A stretch of DNA of 64,000 bases. Source: Symsagittifera roscoffensis. Lineage: Eukaryota > Xenacoelomorpha > Acoela > Convolutidae. Position 1 is the first letter of the stretch, and each line of letters opens with the position of its first letter. The translations under genes and the position numbers were made by a program. The notes beneath the pieces are model-generated. The model was not told the origin of the DNA. It saw only the letters and a program-made list of their open reading frames with translations, and searched no databases. Of this stretch, positions 12,067-22,262 are shown piece by piece. The stretch covers positions 54,972,617 through 55,036,616 of the forward strand of contig NC_087070.1 in NCBI RefSeq assembly GCF_963678635.1. Reading direction: 5' to 3'.

Positions 12067-12524
12067 CAAGACTGCTCGTATCAGGGCGAATCCCTGAATG
12101 TTCTGACTGCCTTTTAAGGTTTATGGAGCAGTAATAAACTTAAAAAATTCAATGAAATAAACCAATACAAAAGGATAGATTTCGCTCCTTGTAACAAACC
12201 AATTATGGCAAATAAGCTTCTTGTAACCAAATTGGAGCGATTTCTAAGACGGATTATCTCTCCGCTTACGATTACGCGAAATATATCGCGCGTTATTTGT
12301 CCCAAATTGGCCGAAATTACAATATTTAAACCCCCATAATTTTACCAAAAATGATCATAGGTAAAATATCTTTTCAAATTTAAACTCAGGACAGCAATAG
12401 CTTTTGAATGATATAAAAAAATTCCGTCAAAATGGCTAGTTAAAAAGTCGAAATTTGGCTGAAGAAAAAAAAACCCAGCCCGAGCACAAATATTCCGTTA
12501 CTTTCGTATCGAAAGTCGGAACAA
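12065..12524 (-). repeat. HINE-like hairpin repeat, copy 5
   Basis: Directly abuts copy 4 in the same orientation, sharing only the terminal AA, which gives a head-to-tail pair. The 3' hairpin is CAGGG-CGAAT-CCCTG, and the inner repeat is changed to TGTTCTGACT. Confidence 0.65.
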
Positions 12525-13101
12525 CAAGAAAACTGTAATTACAAATACTTGAAACACAAAAGTGCGTTTTTTTGAGATTTTTCATCAGACCGCTAAACAC
12601 ATTACTAGCCAATATAAATTGGAAAATTTATATCTTTGATTTTCTAAGCTCGAAAAGATTAATTTTTCTACTTATTCGAAAAATGAAAAGTATTTGACAC
12701 TGATTTATCAGCCATTTTCATTTTCATTTTCATGTCATTCAAAAAAAGTTGAGAAATGTGTGTTCTGATGAATCGGATCAAATTTTTCCAGAAAAATTGC
12801 AAGATTGATTTACTCGAACTTGTGATTTCAAGATATGTTTACTCAAATATGCGTTTTGGAGCAGCAAAACATTGCCAATTTTAAAACAAGGTAAAAATAA
12901 AGGTTCAATTTTGTCAACAAATCAAATGAGTTTTTTCTTTATTCAAAATGTAGGCTAAATTATTATTTTTTGTAATTTGATTATCTAGTTAAACCACATA
13001 GCTTATGGTAAAAAGCACTCATGCTTATCGCTTGCCCCCATTCTATTAATTGATAGCTTTGTAAAAGAAGTTGTGCCGCAGAATCTTTTGATTGCTATGT
13101 C
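12525..13101. other. Intergenic, nothing recognised
   Basis: AT-rich unique sequence without an ORF above noise, between two reverse-oriented hairpin repeats. Confidence 0.5.
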
Positions 13102-13626
13102 AACATGACTGCTCGTATCAGGGCGAAGCCATGAATGTTCCAACCGCCATTTAAGGTTTTATGGAGCAGTAATACCATTAAAAAATTAAATGTAATTAAA
13201 TAATATGAAATTTTTTTTCTAAATTTTGAAATTTTATGAAAATCATCACCCCCCACGCCATTTAAAGTACAAAAAGATAGATTTAGCTCCTTGTAACAAA
13301 TCAAGTATGGCAAATAAGCTTGTTTCAACTAATTTGGAACAATTTTAAGACGGATTAACTCTCTGCTTACGCATTAATAGCGCGAAATATATCGCGCGTT
13401 AATTGTCCCAAATTGGCCAAAATGACAATTTTTAAGCCCCCATAACTATACAAAAAAGGATCACAGGTAAATATCTTTTCAAATTTAAGGTCAGGGCAGC
13501 AATAGCTTTTGAGTCAAACAAAAAAATTCCGTCAAAATGGCGAGTTAAAAAGTCGAAATTTGTCTAAAAAAAAAACCTACCCCGAGCACAAATATTCCGT
13601 TACCTTCGTATCGAAAGTCGGAACAA
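13102..13626 (-). repeat. HINE-like hairpin repeat, copy 6
   Basis: Reverse orientation, from AACATGACTGCTCGTATCAG to CGAAAGTCGGAACAA. The hairpin arm is degraded (CAGGGCGAAGCCATG). Confidence 0.65.
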
Positions 13627-15634
13627 TAACCATGAACTATCTAACAAATTATTGTTCGAAAACGTTTTTGTGATCACCTCAATTTGAAAACATGATTAAG
13701 ATCAATTCTCGATGAAAAGCCAATGATACTAATTCAAAAATGAAGATTTCTGGTTTGACCAAAAATGCTAGTCAGACAATTTTCTTGAATCGAAAAATGC
13801 TATTCATACGCTTTTCTTGCAATTCCATAAGTACAGAAAATTGCAATACTCTGATTGGTGATTTTTCATATTTGAAAATTGTTTGACTAGCATTTTTCCA
13901 TGAACAAAAAAGCTTGATTTCTTAAAAATTTAAATTATCGAAATTTTTGGGGTGCGGGCATAATCGAACACAGGTGACACAAAACATTGCTTTCTCAAAA
14001 CTAGAGTCACCAAAGGTTTGACCGTCTTGCAGTTACAATGCATTGGAAACGATCAGAATTGTCTAAGAGTTAGTTGTCTTTCACAATCATATACCGAAAG
14101 AATCAAATTTTATAAGTTTAAGTATTTTGATGATTCAAATCAAAATTTTTGTTAATTAAAGCTGGCTTATTCACGTGCCTATTCACGTGCCTTTTCACGG
14201 CAATAAATCTGCAAACAGACTTTTGACAATTAAGCGAAATTTGTTTCAACATTATTCATTTTTTTTTGCTGTTACCTTTAAAAAATTGAAAAATCATTGT
14301 GCTTGATTTACTGATGCCACTGGATTAATTCAGAGCTAGTATTAAGAAAAGCTCAAAGTAAAAGCAAGTAGCACAGATTGATCTGAAAATATTCTGGAAA
14401 ATGCAAAAAAAATCTTTTCATGTTTTTGTTTCAAATTATTTTTTTTGATAAAAAGATTTGAAGAAAACAAATAATTGGAGCATATTTGACAGTCACAGTA
14501 AAAAACAAATTGGGCAGCAATTTTAGCCAAAAAATGTTGAGATTTCTATTTTTTTGCCGAAACTTTTCAAGGTTTTACCTCCAAGATAGCACTAAAAAAT
14601 CTTTGAAAAATATTGTCACCGCGACCAAACTAGCTTTTTATGGCTTGTCCTTCGGTTAAAAGCATGATCGCCCGCTTCACTCCCTCAAATTTACACTGAA
14701 ACCCAACAATTTCAAACTGGTTCTTCTCGAAACTGAGATAACTTTTCAAAAACTCAGTTTTGTCGTTCAAATCAAACCTGAAAACCTTTTTTTAAATCAA
14801 ATATTTGATTTCAATTTCAATAAGTTCATTACAATGATTATTTGCGGCCTTTGAAAAAAAAAAATTAAGTCTGCTCCTTCGCCTTAGAAACGACTGAAAA
14901 GGTTTTGTTGTGATTTATCACTCGACCCATTCCAATGATTATCGTGATTACCTGATTTTTCGTGGAAAAATAAGGAAAAAAAAGCCCCCAAATACAAAAT
15001 ATCTCTCCGTTTTGAATGATCGGAAAAAAAAATTTTCTTTTTTTTCTGCTTTTCCCAGTTGACATTTTTCTTAAAAATCAAATAAAACAGGATTTTTTTT
15101 CCATTGATTTATCTAAAGTGTTCACACCAAGAACTAATTTAGCAACATAGGGGAGTTCCAGTCTTTTTCTGCTTTCAACAGAAAAGTTGCGTTCTGATTT
15201 TTTTTGTGAGAGGCAAAAAGTCCAAATCATTGACAGTTTAATTTTTAACAGCTTGAATAAAAAAGCTATTTTAAACGGCATGGTTTCCAGATAATATCAG
15301 TTTAAGCAACCATGAATCTGCCCATAATTTGAAAAGAGAGCAAAAAATCTACAAACCTAAAGCTACCGGCCTGTTAATTTAGCGGTCAAAATTTGTAAAA
15401 GTTATGAATCTGAACTAGAAAAAGGGACAAAAACTGTCTGTCTGTGGGGGACGATTCACCCATGTTCCAACAATTACTATTCAAAACACTTTTTAAAGCA
15501 ACATGCCAGGGCGTTCAAACCCGCTCCGAGTTGACGCTTCGTTAACGCCCAATTGGTGCTCCGTACCTACTTTTGGCACTCGGTTAGCCTAGACCGTGTG
15601 GCAAACGGAGAAGGATAACTTGTAGAATGTTGCC
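13627..15634. other. Unique flank of element 1 with one foldback-A relic
   Basis: A diverged foldback copy lies at about 13755-13910 (AAAAATGCTAGTCAGACAAT ... GTTTGACTAGCATTTTT). The rest is AT-rich with no supported gene. Near 14165-14195 a TTCACGTGCC motif repeats two to three times. About 15480-15634 is GC-richer and forms the immediate insertion-site flank. Confidence 0.45.
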
Positions 15635-15638
15635 CAAG
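15635..15638. repeat. Target-site duplication CAAG, left
   Basis: Four bases immediately left of the LTR at 15639, identical to 34381-34384. A 4-bp duplication fits LTR-retroelement integration and defines both element ends. Confidence 0.75.
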
Positions 15639-16048
15639 TGAGTTAGGACCGATGTGGTTAACTCATAGAGTAATTTCGGATAGGGTACACCGTCTGCTCG
15701 TCACGCTATCTTATTTTCGGCCGGATAGATTCGTGCAACTTCTTAGTCTAATACCGATCCTAATCTTACTCCTATACTATCTAGTCTCAGGTTGTTTAAC
15801 TAGTCTCTGCTAGGCTCAATAGAACTAGGGTATACTGGTTTATTGCGGCAGTTGAAGTTCTCTTGGAGAGGCAACTAATTTCTAAGTTAAATTCAAATCT
15901 CTCTGGTGCTGAAATTACAAGTAATTTCAGCACTTACAAATAAGTGGGTTGTTAGTTAGATGGATCATGATTGGTTAATACTAAATACTTTAAAGTGGTA
16001 AAATATCTAATTTATCCAATCATAAAATATAGTTTAGATCAGGTTCCA
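15639..16048 (-). repeat. 3' LTR of element 1
   Basis: 410 bp, TG...CA in element orientation, matching 33971-34380 with about 8 differences by eye. It contains the perfect short hairpin GTGCTGAAATTAC / GTAATTTCAGCAC (about 15910-15936), which is also kept in the LTR of element 2 with two changes. Confidence 0.9.
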
Positions 16049-16594
16049 CCCATCCGGGTTTTACAGAGTTTTTTTAGAATTGTCGTTCTGCAATTCAAAC
16101 GATGGATGATGGACGTTGGTATTTGGCGAACATCATATTCTTATCCGGTTTCTCTTGTTAGAGAAGTCCCAGGACGCTGGAATGATGGATATCAATCGTT
16201 GTGTCTTCTTGTGACAACGACTGTGTTTCCCAACGAAATCAATCTGATTTCAAAATGGTTTGCTATGACGGGTTTTTCTGTTTTATGTAGAGAACTTCTT
16301 TTGTGTTCGACCTCGTCTGGGAATGGCGTGGAGATTGTGTGTGGAGGGGATGCCTTGTTACTCGGATCTGTACGTATACTTGAACATCGAGGTGGTCATT
16401 GGTCTAGTTCAATGAATTCCTTTTCTGCGAGGTCAATTCGTACTCTAAATCCTTTGAGTTGTGATTGTGGACGGCATATTGGTTGTGGTTGGCCATTCTT
16501 TTTCGAGTGTAGTGGGGTCATTTTGTCTTTGGATGTTCGTCTTTGTTGTTGTATGCTGATCTATATACTGCAAGGTATAATTTACATTTTATAA
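15971..16594 (+). CDS. Antisense 207-codon ORF across the 3' LTR edge
   Basis: Uninterrupted frame on the strand opposite the retroelement. It begins in the LTR (the first 26 codons) and runs into the unique 3' tail. It is Cys- and Trp-rich with hydrophobic segments near both ends and no recognised domain. The opposite strand also has a fairly open frame (16141-16521) broken only by two TGA codons, so this ORF could be its mirror image. Antisense ORFs driven from a 3' LTR are known in some retroviruses, but nothing here shows expression. Confidence 0.2.
   Translation: MVNTKYFKVVKYLIYPIIKYSLDQVPPIRVLQSFFRIVVLQFKRWMMDVGIWRTSYSYPVSLVREVPGRWNDGYQSLCLLVTTTVFPNEINLISKWFAMTGFSVLCRELLLCSTSSGNGVEIVCGGDALLLGSVRILEHRGGHWSSSMNSFSARSIRTLNPLSCDCGRHIGCGWPFFFECSGVILSLDVRLCCCMLIYILQGIIYIL
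16049..16055 (-). promoter_or_regulatory. Weak polypurine tract candidate
   Basis: GGATGGG directly upstream of the 3' LTR in element orientation, at the expected plus-strand priming position. It is short and embedded in AACCCGGATGGG, so support is positional only. Confidence 0.4.
16141..16521 (-). pseudogene. Unknown 3'-tail frame with two TGA stops
   Basis: Frame from ATG at 16521 to TAA at 16141 (127 codons), interrupted by TGA at 16396-16398 and 16192-16194. The product is polar, Lys/Arg/Pro/Gln-rich, with a more structured part (HFEIRLISLGNTVVVTRR). It lies 46 bp downstream of an acceptor-like TTGCAG (16568-16573). A consensus donor (CAGGTAAG) lies 1.1 kb upstream at 17651, so it may be a downstream exon of a spliced 3' message. 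It overlaps the antisense 207-codon ORF; at most one is likely to be real. Confidence 0.3.
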
Positions 16595-17712
16595 AATTTT
16601 TATTAGTTCAGTGTTTTAATTATGATTTTGGTTAGTTGTTTTCACAAAAGCATTTTGTTTTAGTTCGGTTATTTTGAAGAGTTACTCACCCTTGAGTACC
16701 TCTTATTAAAAATAGAAGTGTGGTCACAAAGCGTGTATGTAGCGCGGTGGGTTAGGCCGGCTATAGAGCATGCTCAGGACGTCCTCTCTGGTGGGTTAGG
16801 CCAGGAGTGGGAGTATGATTTCGTGCGGTTTCTGTGAGAGGTCCTGTTATGTGATAACGTTTTATGTCGGGTTTGTGCTGGTTTTTCTTATGTTTCGTTG
16901 GTTGTATCCTTTTTTCAAATATCAAATTGTTTTTGGTATGGGTTTGTCTTTCGACTTTTTTGTGTTTTATTATTTCTTTCTTAGACTTTATAATAGTCTT
17001 CAAAAGAATAAATTATCCAGTTTTAAACTGGGTTAATCCGGTTTGGGTACCATTGGTTTTCTTTTCTTAGTCATGCTGTTATTCTATGATTTGTGGTGTT
17101 TAGTAAGCTGCGTTGGTTAGTTTTGTTTAGTATATAATTCCTTTCCAACCGGGTTAAAGGAAAGTTTGAAACTTGTTATCGTGTGTTAGAGTTGTTGAGT
17201 GTGAAAACTTGAAACTAAAATTCATTATTTCAACAATTCTTCGTGAGCGAGCTGTGCGAGTTTGGATAGAGTTCTTGTGCGAAAGAATGAAAATATCAAA
17301 AGGTTAGTACTGCATTTTCCTTTTAATCTTTTTACTACATAGAATTTTAATTTTACTGCTAGTTTTTGGGAAAAATTAAGTTACAAATTTTCATCATTAT
17401 CAAAATTACTGGTTTTGGGGAAACAATTTATAAATTATGTTACTACATTAGTATGAATTTTATTATATTTATCTAGTGCAAAATATTAATAGAGTTTTTT
17501 AGAAGAATTTTAACAAGTTTTTTATTTTTTATTTTTCTTTTCGTTTTTTGCAGATGATCGTGGGATGAAGACTAAAAATCTAAAGGGACATGATTAAAGA
17601 ATGGTTAGTTTTAATTTAAATTTATTAGTGAAGTATATGTATAAATTATACTTACCTGTTAGTCGTCGGGGAAAAACCGTGGGGAAGATGTCGTGTATTA
17701 TGTCGGAATTTG
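16595..17712. other. Element 1 3' tail with splice-like signals on both strands
   Basis: No long ORF. Minus strand: CAGGTAAG donor at 17651-17658 and TTGCAG acceptor at 16568-16573 would define a 1.1-kb intron. Plus strand: AAG-GTTAGT near 17300 and TTTTTTGCAG near 17553 would define a ~250-bp intron. GTGGGTTAGGCC occurs twice (16748 and 16791). GC content is patchy, so part of it may be captured host sequence. Confidence 0.35.
17651..17658 (-). promoter_or_regulatory. Consensus 5' splice site CAG|GTAAG
   Basis: The minus strand reads AACAGGTAAGTATAA, a near-perfect donor, 55 bp after the stop of the 17713 ORF. It could splice the 3' ORF message to sequence near the 3' LTR. Confidence 0.4.
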
Positions 17713-18516
17713 TTAGGGCCAAAGCAATTGAAGTGCTTTATTAGTTTTTAGTTCTTCAGTGCCAACTGCAAACTCATAAGGTGTGTTTTGAATGAGATTA
17801 TATAATTTGTGATTGTATTTAGTGATGTGGATGAATTCTAATATTGGGATTTCTATAGGTTGGATAAATTCGTGTGGGATAAGGAAGGGTCTGGATTCTT
17901 CTGCGTTAAGGGTCTTCGTGATGGGACAAAATATATACCTTTGGGTTATGGGATCATAATTGCGGAGGATACCGTGAAGGTTAGTATCTTTGATGCAATA
18001 TGTGAAATTAAGAAAAAATGGTGAAGTGTATTTAGAGTTAATAAACTGAAAACGGTGGTGTGGTTGTCTTGATGGAGTGTGTTGATCAAAATGATTTTGT
18101 ATGAAACGATAATATGTATATGTGTGGGTTTGCTTAGTGCGTAACATAATGTCGTGTGAGCAGTGCAAATCGCGTTCATGTGGTGCAAGGAAGTTGAAGG
18201 TTAGTGAAAATAATTGAAATTTTTCTTTAAAACTTTCGTAAGCTTGCATGTCGGTTAGTGCTTCAGAAATGATGTGATCAAATTTTCGATCAAATATATT
18301 GAGTGTAAATACATATGGTGTTTTGATGAAGAATTTTTCTGTGATTTGTGGGTTAGCGAAGCGAGCATCATCTAAAAATTGGTCTTGGTTAGTTCGGATG
18401 ATGTTATGATCGTAATATTCTAGCGTAAATTCGTTAGCTCGGGGTGCAGTGAATGTTTTTAGTGACTTTTTATATCCTATATAAGTAAATTTTCTATGTG
18501 TTAGTGGTGTGGTGAG
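17713..18516 (-). pseudogene. Unknown 3' ORF, C-terminal part
   Basis: Open for 268 codons, with the first ATG at 18249. A single TGA at 18517-18519 separates it from a further open stretch (about 18520-18756) in the same frame. That stretch adjoins the 18758-19339 ORF after a 1-nt shift, so one ~540-codon gene downstream of env probably decayed into three pieces. The protein is rich in His, Thr, Tyr, Phe and Asn, with aromatic-rich patches and no TM segment. I do not recognise a domain. It is the last gene before the 3' LTR, a position used by accessory or regulatory genes in complex retroviruses. Confidence 0.5.
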
Positions 18517-18757
18517 TCAATATAGCATATCTTGATTTCTTTCTATATCGATATGAGTATTAGATAATGGTAGGCAAAGGGGATTTGTGAAATGATAATA
18601 TGATGTCCAATGAAGTGTAGGCATTAAAACATGTTCATCGACAAAACTACGTGTGTCGTTAGTGTCGTGAGGGGTGTTTAAAGTATATTGTGGAAATGAA
18701 GGTAAGGTGATTGCTAGAAAATCTTTCGTGTTAGTATGATGTGGATGATTAATATTT

Positions 18758-19339
18758 TCACGGGCTGTTCCTGGTTTGGTTGGGAATGGATGGTTTGGGA
18801 ATTTCTTTTAAAAGTGCGATAAGCTCTATTAGTGCTATTTGATGATTCGGTGGAAGTGGATTTATAGTGGGGGTGTTGAGGTGTAATGGTTGTTGTTGTA
18901 GGGTGATAAAATTATCTAGTTCTTGGGAGATTTGGGGAATATCTGGAGAATTGGATGATCGGTCTGAATGAAATGAAGAGTATGTTGAGGTGACTTGTGA
19001 AGCATAAGAGGGTGTAGAAATGGATGGGAGTGGGTTATTTGTTGGGATTGGTTGAAAAAGAGGTTTTGAAAAAATTGAGGGGTTGATTTGAAAATTATTG
19101 GATGGAGATGGTTCAGAGTCTGCAAATTCATCAGGGGTTTCAATATTAGGGTTATTGAGTTGTGAAATGGAGTATAAAACTGAAATATTTGAATTAGTGT
19201 CTGAATTCATGCCTGATGTTATATTACTAGTTGGGAAATTGGGTGGCACGAAAGCAAAAAGTGGAATTATTGTAATTGGAGTGTTGAGGTTGGTTGGATG
19301 GGAATTTGAGCGGTGTAGGGATCCAAGTTGTCGGCTCAT
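18758..19339 (-). CDS. Unknown 3' ORF, N-terminal part (Ser/Pro/Asn-rich)
   Basis: 193 codons from ATG at 19339 to TGA at 18758. Low-complexity, Ser-, Pro-, Asn- and Thr-rich, probably disordered, with a short hydrophobic, Leu-rich segment near the C-terminus (HQIALIELIALLKEIPKP). It begins about 60 bp after the env stop. A 1-nt shift at the end would open into the frame leading to 17713. Plus-strand ORFs here are shadows. No function can be assigned. Confidence 0.5.
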   Translation of the reverse strand: MSRQLGSLHRSNSHPTNLNTPITIIPLFAFVPPNFPTSNITSGMNSDTNSNISVLYSISQLNNPNIETPDEFADSEPSPSNNFQINPSIFSKPLFQPIPTNNPLPSISTPSYASQVTSTYSSFHSDRSSNSPDIPQISQELDNFITLQQQPLHLNTPTINPLPPNHQIALIELIALLKEIPKPSIPNQTRNSP

Positions 19340-19401
19340 CGTGGGCTAAAAAAATTATTATTTTGAGACTGAAAAGCGGTGGTATGGGGTTGTTCGATAA
19401 T

Positions 19402-20937
19402 TTATTCATATGTATTTTCATCTTGTGAATGATGTGTCATTATATGTTGTATGGGACTTTGCGATATGGTTGGTCTAAAATTTGGATTATGTGTTATTGC
19501 TAAATTTCGAAAATTTCGTGGGACTAGGGATAATGGATGGTTATGTGGTAGGGGTGGTAACTGTGGTACTGTAGGCGTTATTTCTATATTATTATGTTCT
19601 TCGTCGTACGTGTTCTGTCTTGTCGCTATTTTTGTATTGTATTCTTTTATTTGTGCGTCTAAAAGAATTTTGTTTATTGATGATGAAAAAATTCCAAAAA
19701 ACCCTGCAAATAGTATGCGTGCTACACTTGCTTGTCTATTTACTTGTGTGTGTATAGCACATGTGTTATAGATTCCTTTTAAGAGTGAAAAAAGAAATCC
19801 TATAAAGTTAAACATTGCGTATAGAAAAGTCAACTTTTCTAAGATGTAATAGGGCCATCCTAGAAAATCAAGAATTTCATTTTTTAGTGTAACAAAGCTA
19901 AAACTATTTATAGGTGAGATATCTTGTGGTCGGTATTTTTCACCTTTTAGATATATATAGTCTTTAATGTCTTTAAAACGTCCGCTATAATCTTGTGTAT
20001 AGATATCTGCAAATCCTGCGGTTTCGGCAAGTTTGCGTAAGTTTTGGTCAATTGATTGTCTTTGTATAGTGTCCATTCGTGTTAATAATTCTTGGAATTG
20101 TTGTGTTCTAATGTGATGTTGGATATCGGATTTTGAATATATTCCAATTGATTGTAAGTCGATATTTGGGTTTCGAGCAATAGCTCTAATGCTTTCTGGT
20201 GAAAATTTTTTGAGTGATTGCATTAATGTGGGGTATGGGGTAAGAAGGTAATATTTATCTTCATCAGGGTTCAGTTTTACTACATTGTGGCTATTTTCTG
20301 ATCCACATGGGACTGCGGTATCCCAGAAATAGGTTCGTCTTGAAAGTGTGTCAACGAAATGTACTTTTTTTTTATAAAAGATAGGGATTCTTTTATAACA
20401 TCGTTTATCTTCAAAAACATATAGTGTTGATACTTTTTTGGTACAGGTATAAAACCATAAAATGTTTCCTTCGTAGTCTAAAAAATTTGATCTATTTCCT
20501 GATAGTAAATATCCTGCATAGGGTATTTTTAATACTGCTAGTGCAAGTGATTGTAAGATTTGTGTCCGTTCTAATTCGCATAGTTGGTGAAGTGTTTCTA
20601 ATTCAGAGAGTGACATTTCCTGAAAAGTTCGGCTAATTGTGTAGTCTAATTTCATATCTAAGTGAATATCATAGTGGATATTACCAAAATAAGAATTATT
20701 CTTTAGTGATAGTTCTTGTAAACGTGTGCTTCTAGTGTCATGGGGCTTTATATGTCCACCAGGTTGACCATTACTTTTTTGAAAATTAACTGGCATATAT
20801 GATGTTCCTTCGTTTAGAGGATGACTTGTGGCATAAGGGTCAATTTTTATTTTTCCAGTGGTCATGTCGAATCCATTTTCGTATTCAACTAATATTTCAG
20901 AATATTGTGTTTTTTGAAGTGGTTTCTGTATTTGCAT
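19402..20937 (-). CDS. env: Env-like glycoprotein, C-terminal two thirds
   Basis: 511 codons. Around residues 120-240 lies a conserved-looking ectodomain block with CELERTQIL, AGYLLSGNRSNF, a CYKRIPIFY strand, FVDTLSRRT and YYLLTPYPT, plus paired cysteines. Helical segments (about 245-305) follow, then a hydrophobic anchor at about 364-388 (YAMFNFIGFLFSLL) and a second hydrophobic stretch at about 405-425, then a Pro/His/Asn-rich tail. From memory of families, this layout resembles the chuvirus-type (gB-fold, class III) glycoproteins found in some invertebrate LTR elements; I could not test this. It would mediate membrane fusion if functional. A 1-nt shift in a poly-A stretch (about 20909-20914) separates it from the N-terminal part. 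Confidence 0.7.
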   Translation of the reverse strand: MQIQKPLQKTQYSEILVEYENGFDMTTGKIKIDPYATSHPLNEGTSYMPVNFQKSNGQPGGHIKPHDTRSTRLQELSLKNNSYFGNIHYDIHLDMKLDYTISRTFQEMSLSELETLHQLCELERTQILQSLALAVLKIPYAGYLLSGNRSNFLDYEGNILWFYTCTKKVSTLYVFEDKRCYKRIPIFYKKKVHFVDTLSRRTYFWDTAVPCGSENSHNVVKLNPDEDKYYLLTPYPTLMQSLKKFSPESIRAIARNPNIDLQSIGIYSKSDIQHHIRTQQFQELLTRMDTIQRQSIDQNLRKLAETAGFADIYTQDYSGRFKDIKDYIYLKGEKYRPQDISPINSFSFVTLKNEILDFLGWPYYILEKLTFLYAMFNFIGFLFSLLKGIYNTCAIHTQVNRQASVARILFAGFFGIFSSSINKILLDAQIKEYNTKIATRQNTYDEEHNNIEITPTVPQLPPLPHNHPLSLVPRNFRNLAITHNPNFRPTISQSPIQHIMTHHSQDENTYE

Positions 20938-21953
20938 GCTAGTTCTGTTTCTTGATATATTTGAAAACGTGTCAATTTATTTTCTATATTGTGAATGTTT
21001 CTAAAATCAGTACTTTGTTTTCGTGATGGGTTTACTTGTTCATATGGAATTGATTGTATAAAATATTTTTCGTGAAATTTTATCATTCGGGCGTGTATTT
21101 TTGCTACTTGAAATGTTGTACATGTGTCTTCGGGGAACCAAACAATTTTTGCTTGTGTTCGTGTTGTAGGGTCACAATAACCTTGATCGTTTTTACAGGG
21201 TAATTTAATTCCTTGATAGATCATTGTGTTGTCAGATAAATCGCGTGTGAGTTGTATTTTTTCGAGTTGTATTTTCCAATCGAAAAACATTATTTCTTGA
21301 TATCGTTTATTTTTTGTGTCTGCTTTGCAGTTTGATGGGTTATTTATACCAATGTGTGGCATCCAGTGTTTATCGTGTATGTCATAAGTTAATCTTCCGT
21401 GTGCGCCGTTGTATGGGTATTTTTCATCTAGTTTTATATGTCCTTGGTATCTTTCAAGTTCTGCTTGATGTACAGAATCTGCAAAAACTTGGAAATATAC
21501 TAACTTTCTGTCTGTGTTTTTATTTCTTGTGAAATTTAGTATGAGTAACTCGTTTTTACAATCTTCGGGATTGAGATGTAAAAGTCGTTCGATATTACTC
21601 TGGTAGAATGATTCGTGGTCAAGTCGGTTTTTATTTCCATTTGAGACTTGTGAACAATGTACTTTCTTTTCGGAAAATGTTGCTGTGAATTTATATCCTA
21701 TAACTGTTGTTGCTCGGGCTTTTGAATAGAGTGTCGCTATTACATTTGTAGTTTCTATAGCTTGTGGTTCTGTTTCGCATTGTGATACTTGATTTATTGC
21801 ATATTTGTGTAATGTTTTTTGTTCATTTTCTTCACAATCGTAATGTGTTACTAATAAGTCTTGGGGTTCTGTGCGGGGAGAAGGATTTATGTTCTGATCG
21901 GAAATTACTAGAAAAAAGAGTTGCAGAAAAATTAATATTTTTAGAATATACAT
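20889..21953 (-). CDS. env: Env-like glycoprotein, N-terminal part
   Basis: 354 codons from ATG at 21953. Residues 1-19 form a clear signal peptide (MYILKILIFLQLFFLVISD). The rest is a Cys-containing ectodomain with one potential N-glycosylation site (NFTR) and several basic-acidic strands. It ends at 20889 through a frame change within the overlap with the 19402-20937 frame. Without that shift the glycoprotein would be about 850 residues. It starts 85 bp after the stop of the preceding ORF. A subgenomic or spliced mRNA would be expected; no acceptor was pinned down. Confidence 0.7.
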   Translation of the reverse strand: MYILKILIFLQLFFLVISDQNINPSPRTEPQDLLVTHYDCEENEQKTLHKYAINQVSQCETEPQAIETTNVIATLYSKARATTVIGYKFTATFSEKKVHCSQVSNGNKNRLDHESFYQSNIERLLHLNPEDCKNELLILNFTRNKNTDRKLVYFQVFADSVHQAELERYQGHIKLDEKYPYNGAHGRLTYDIHDKHWMPHIGINNPSNCKADTKNKRYQEIMFFDWKIQLEKIQLTRDLSDNTMIYQGIKLPCKNDQGYCDPTTRTQAKIVWFPEDTCTTFQVAKIHARMIKFHEKYFIQSIPYEQVNPSRKQSTDFRNIHNIENKLTRFQIYQETELACKYRNHFKKHNILKY

Positions 21954-22037
21954 GTGTATGATAATCCTGAGTATGGGTTATAAAATGTGATGTAACCAAT
22001 TGTCTTTTTGGTATATCTGTCGTATTTATATATTACT

Positions 22038-22262
22038 TCAGTTGTTATAAATGGTGGTGGTAGTGATTGAGCTTATATTTGGTGGGTTTAATGGGTAAGG
22101 ATGTTGAGCAATGTTGTTTAGTTTAACCGTGATTTCAAATTTGAATTGTAGACTATTTTGTTGGAGTATTTGGATGTTATGATCACGAATGTCTTCGTGA
22201 ATATCTTGTCTATATTGTAATCTATTAAGTGCCCAGTCGGTTACTTTCTGAATGCTGTCCAA
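22038..22262 (-). pseudogene. C-terminal end of the Pro/Ser/Thr-rich ORF, shifted frame
   Basis: Opens where the 22225-23085 frame closes and overlaps it by 38 bp, without its own ATG. It encodes an amphipathic, probably helical stretch (QKVTDWALNRLQYRQDIHED) and a Pro/Thr-rich end. It is most simply the C-terminus of the preceding protein after a small indel near 22260. Its stop is 85 bp before the env start. Confidence 0.45.
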
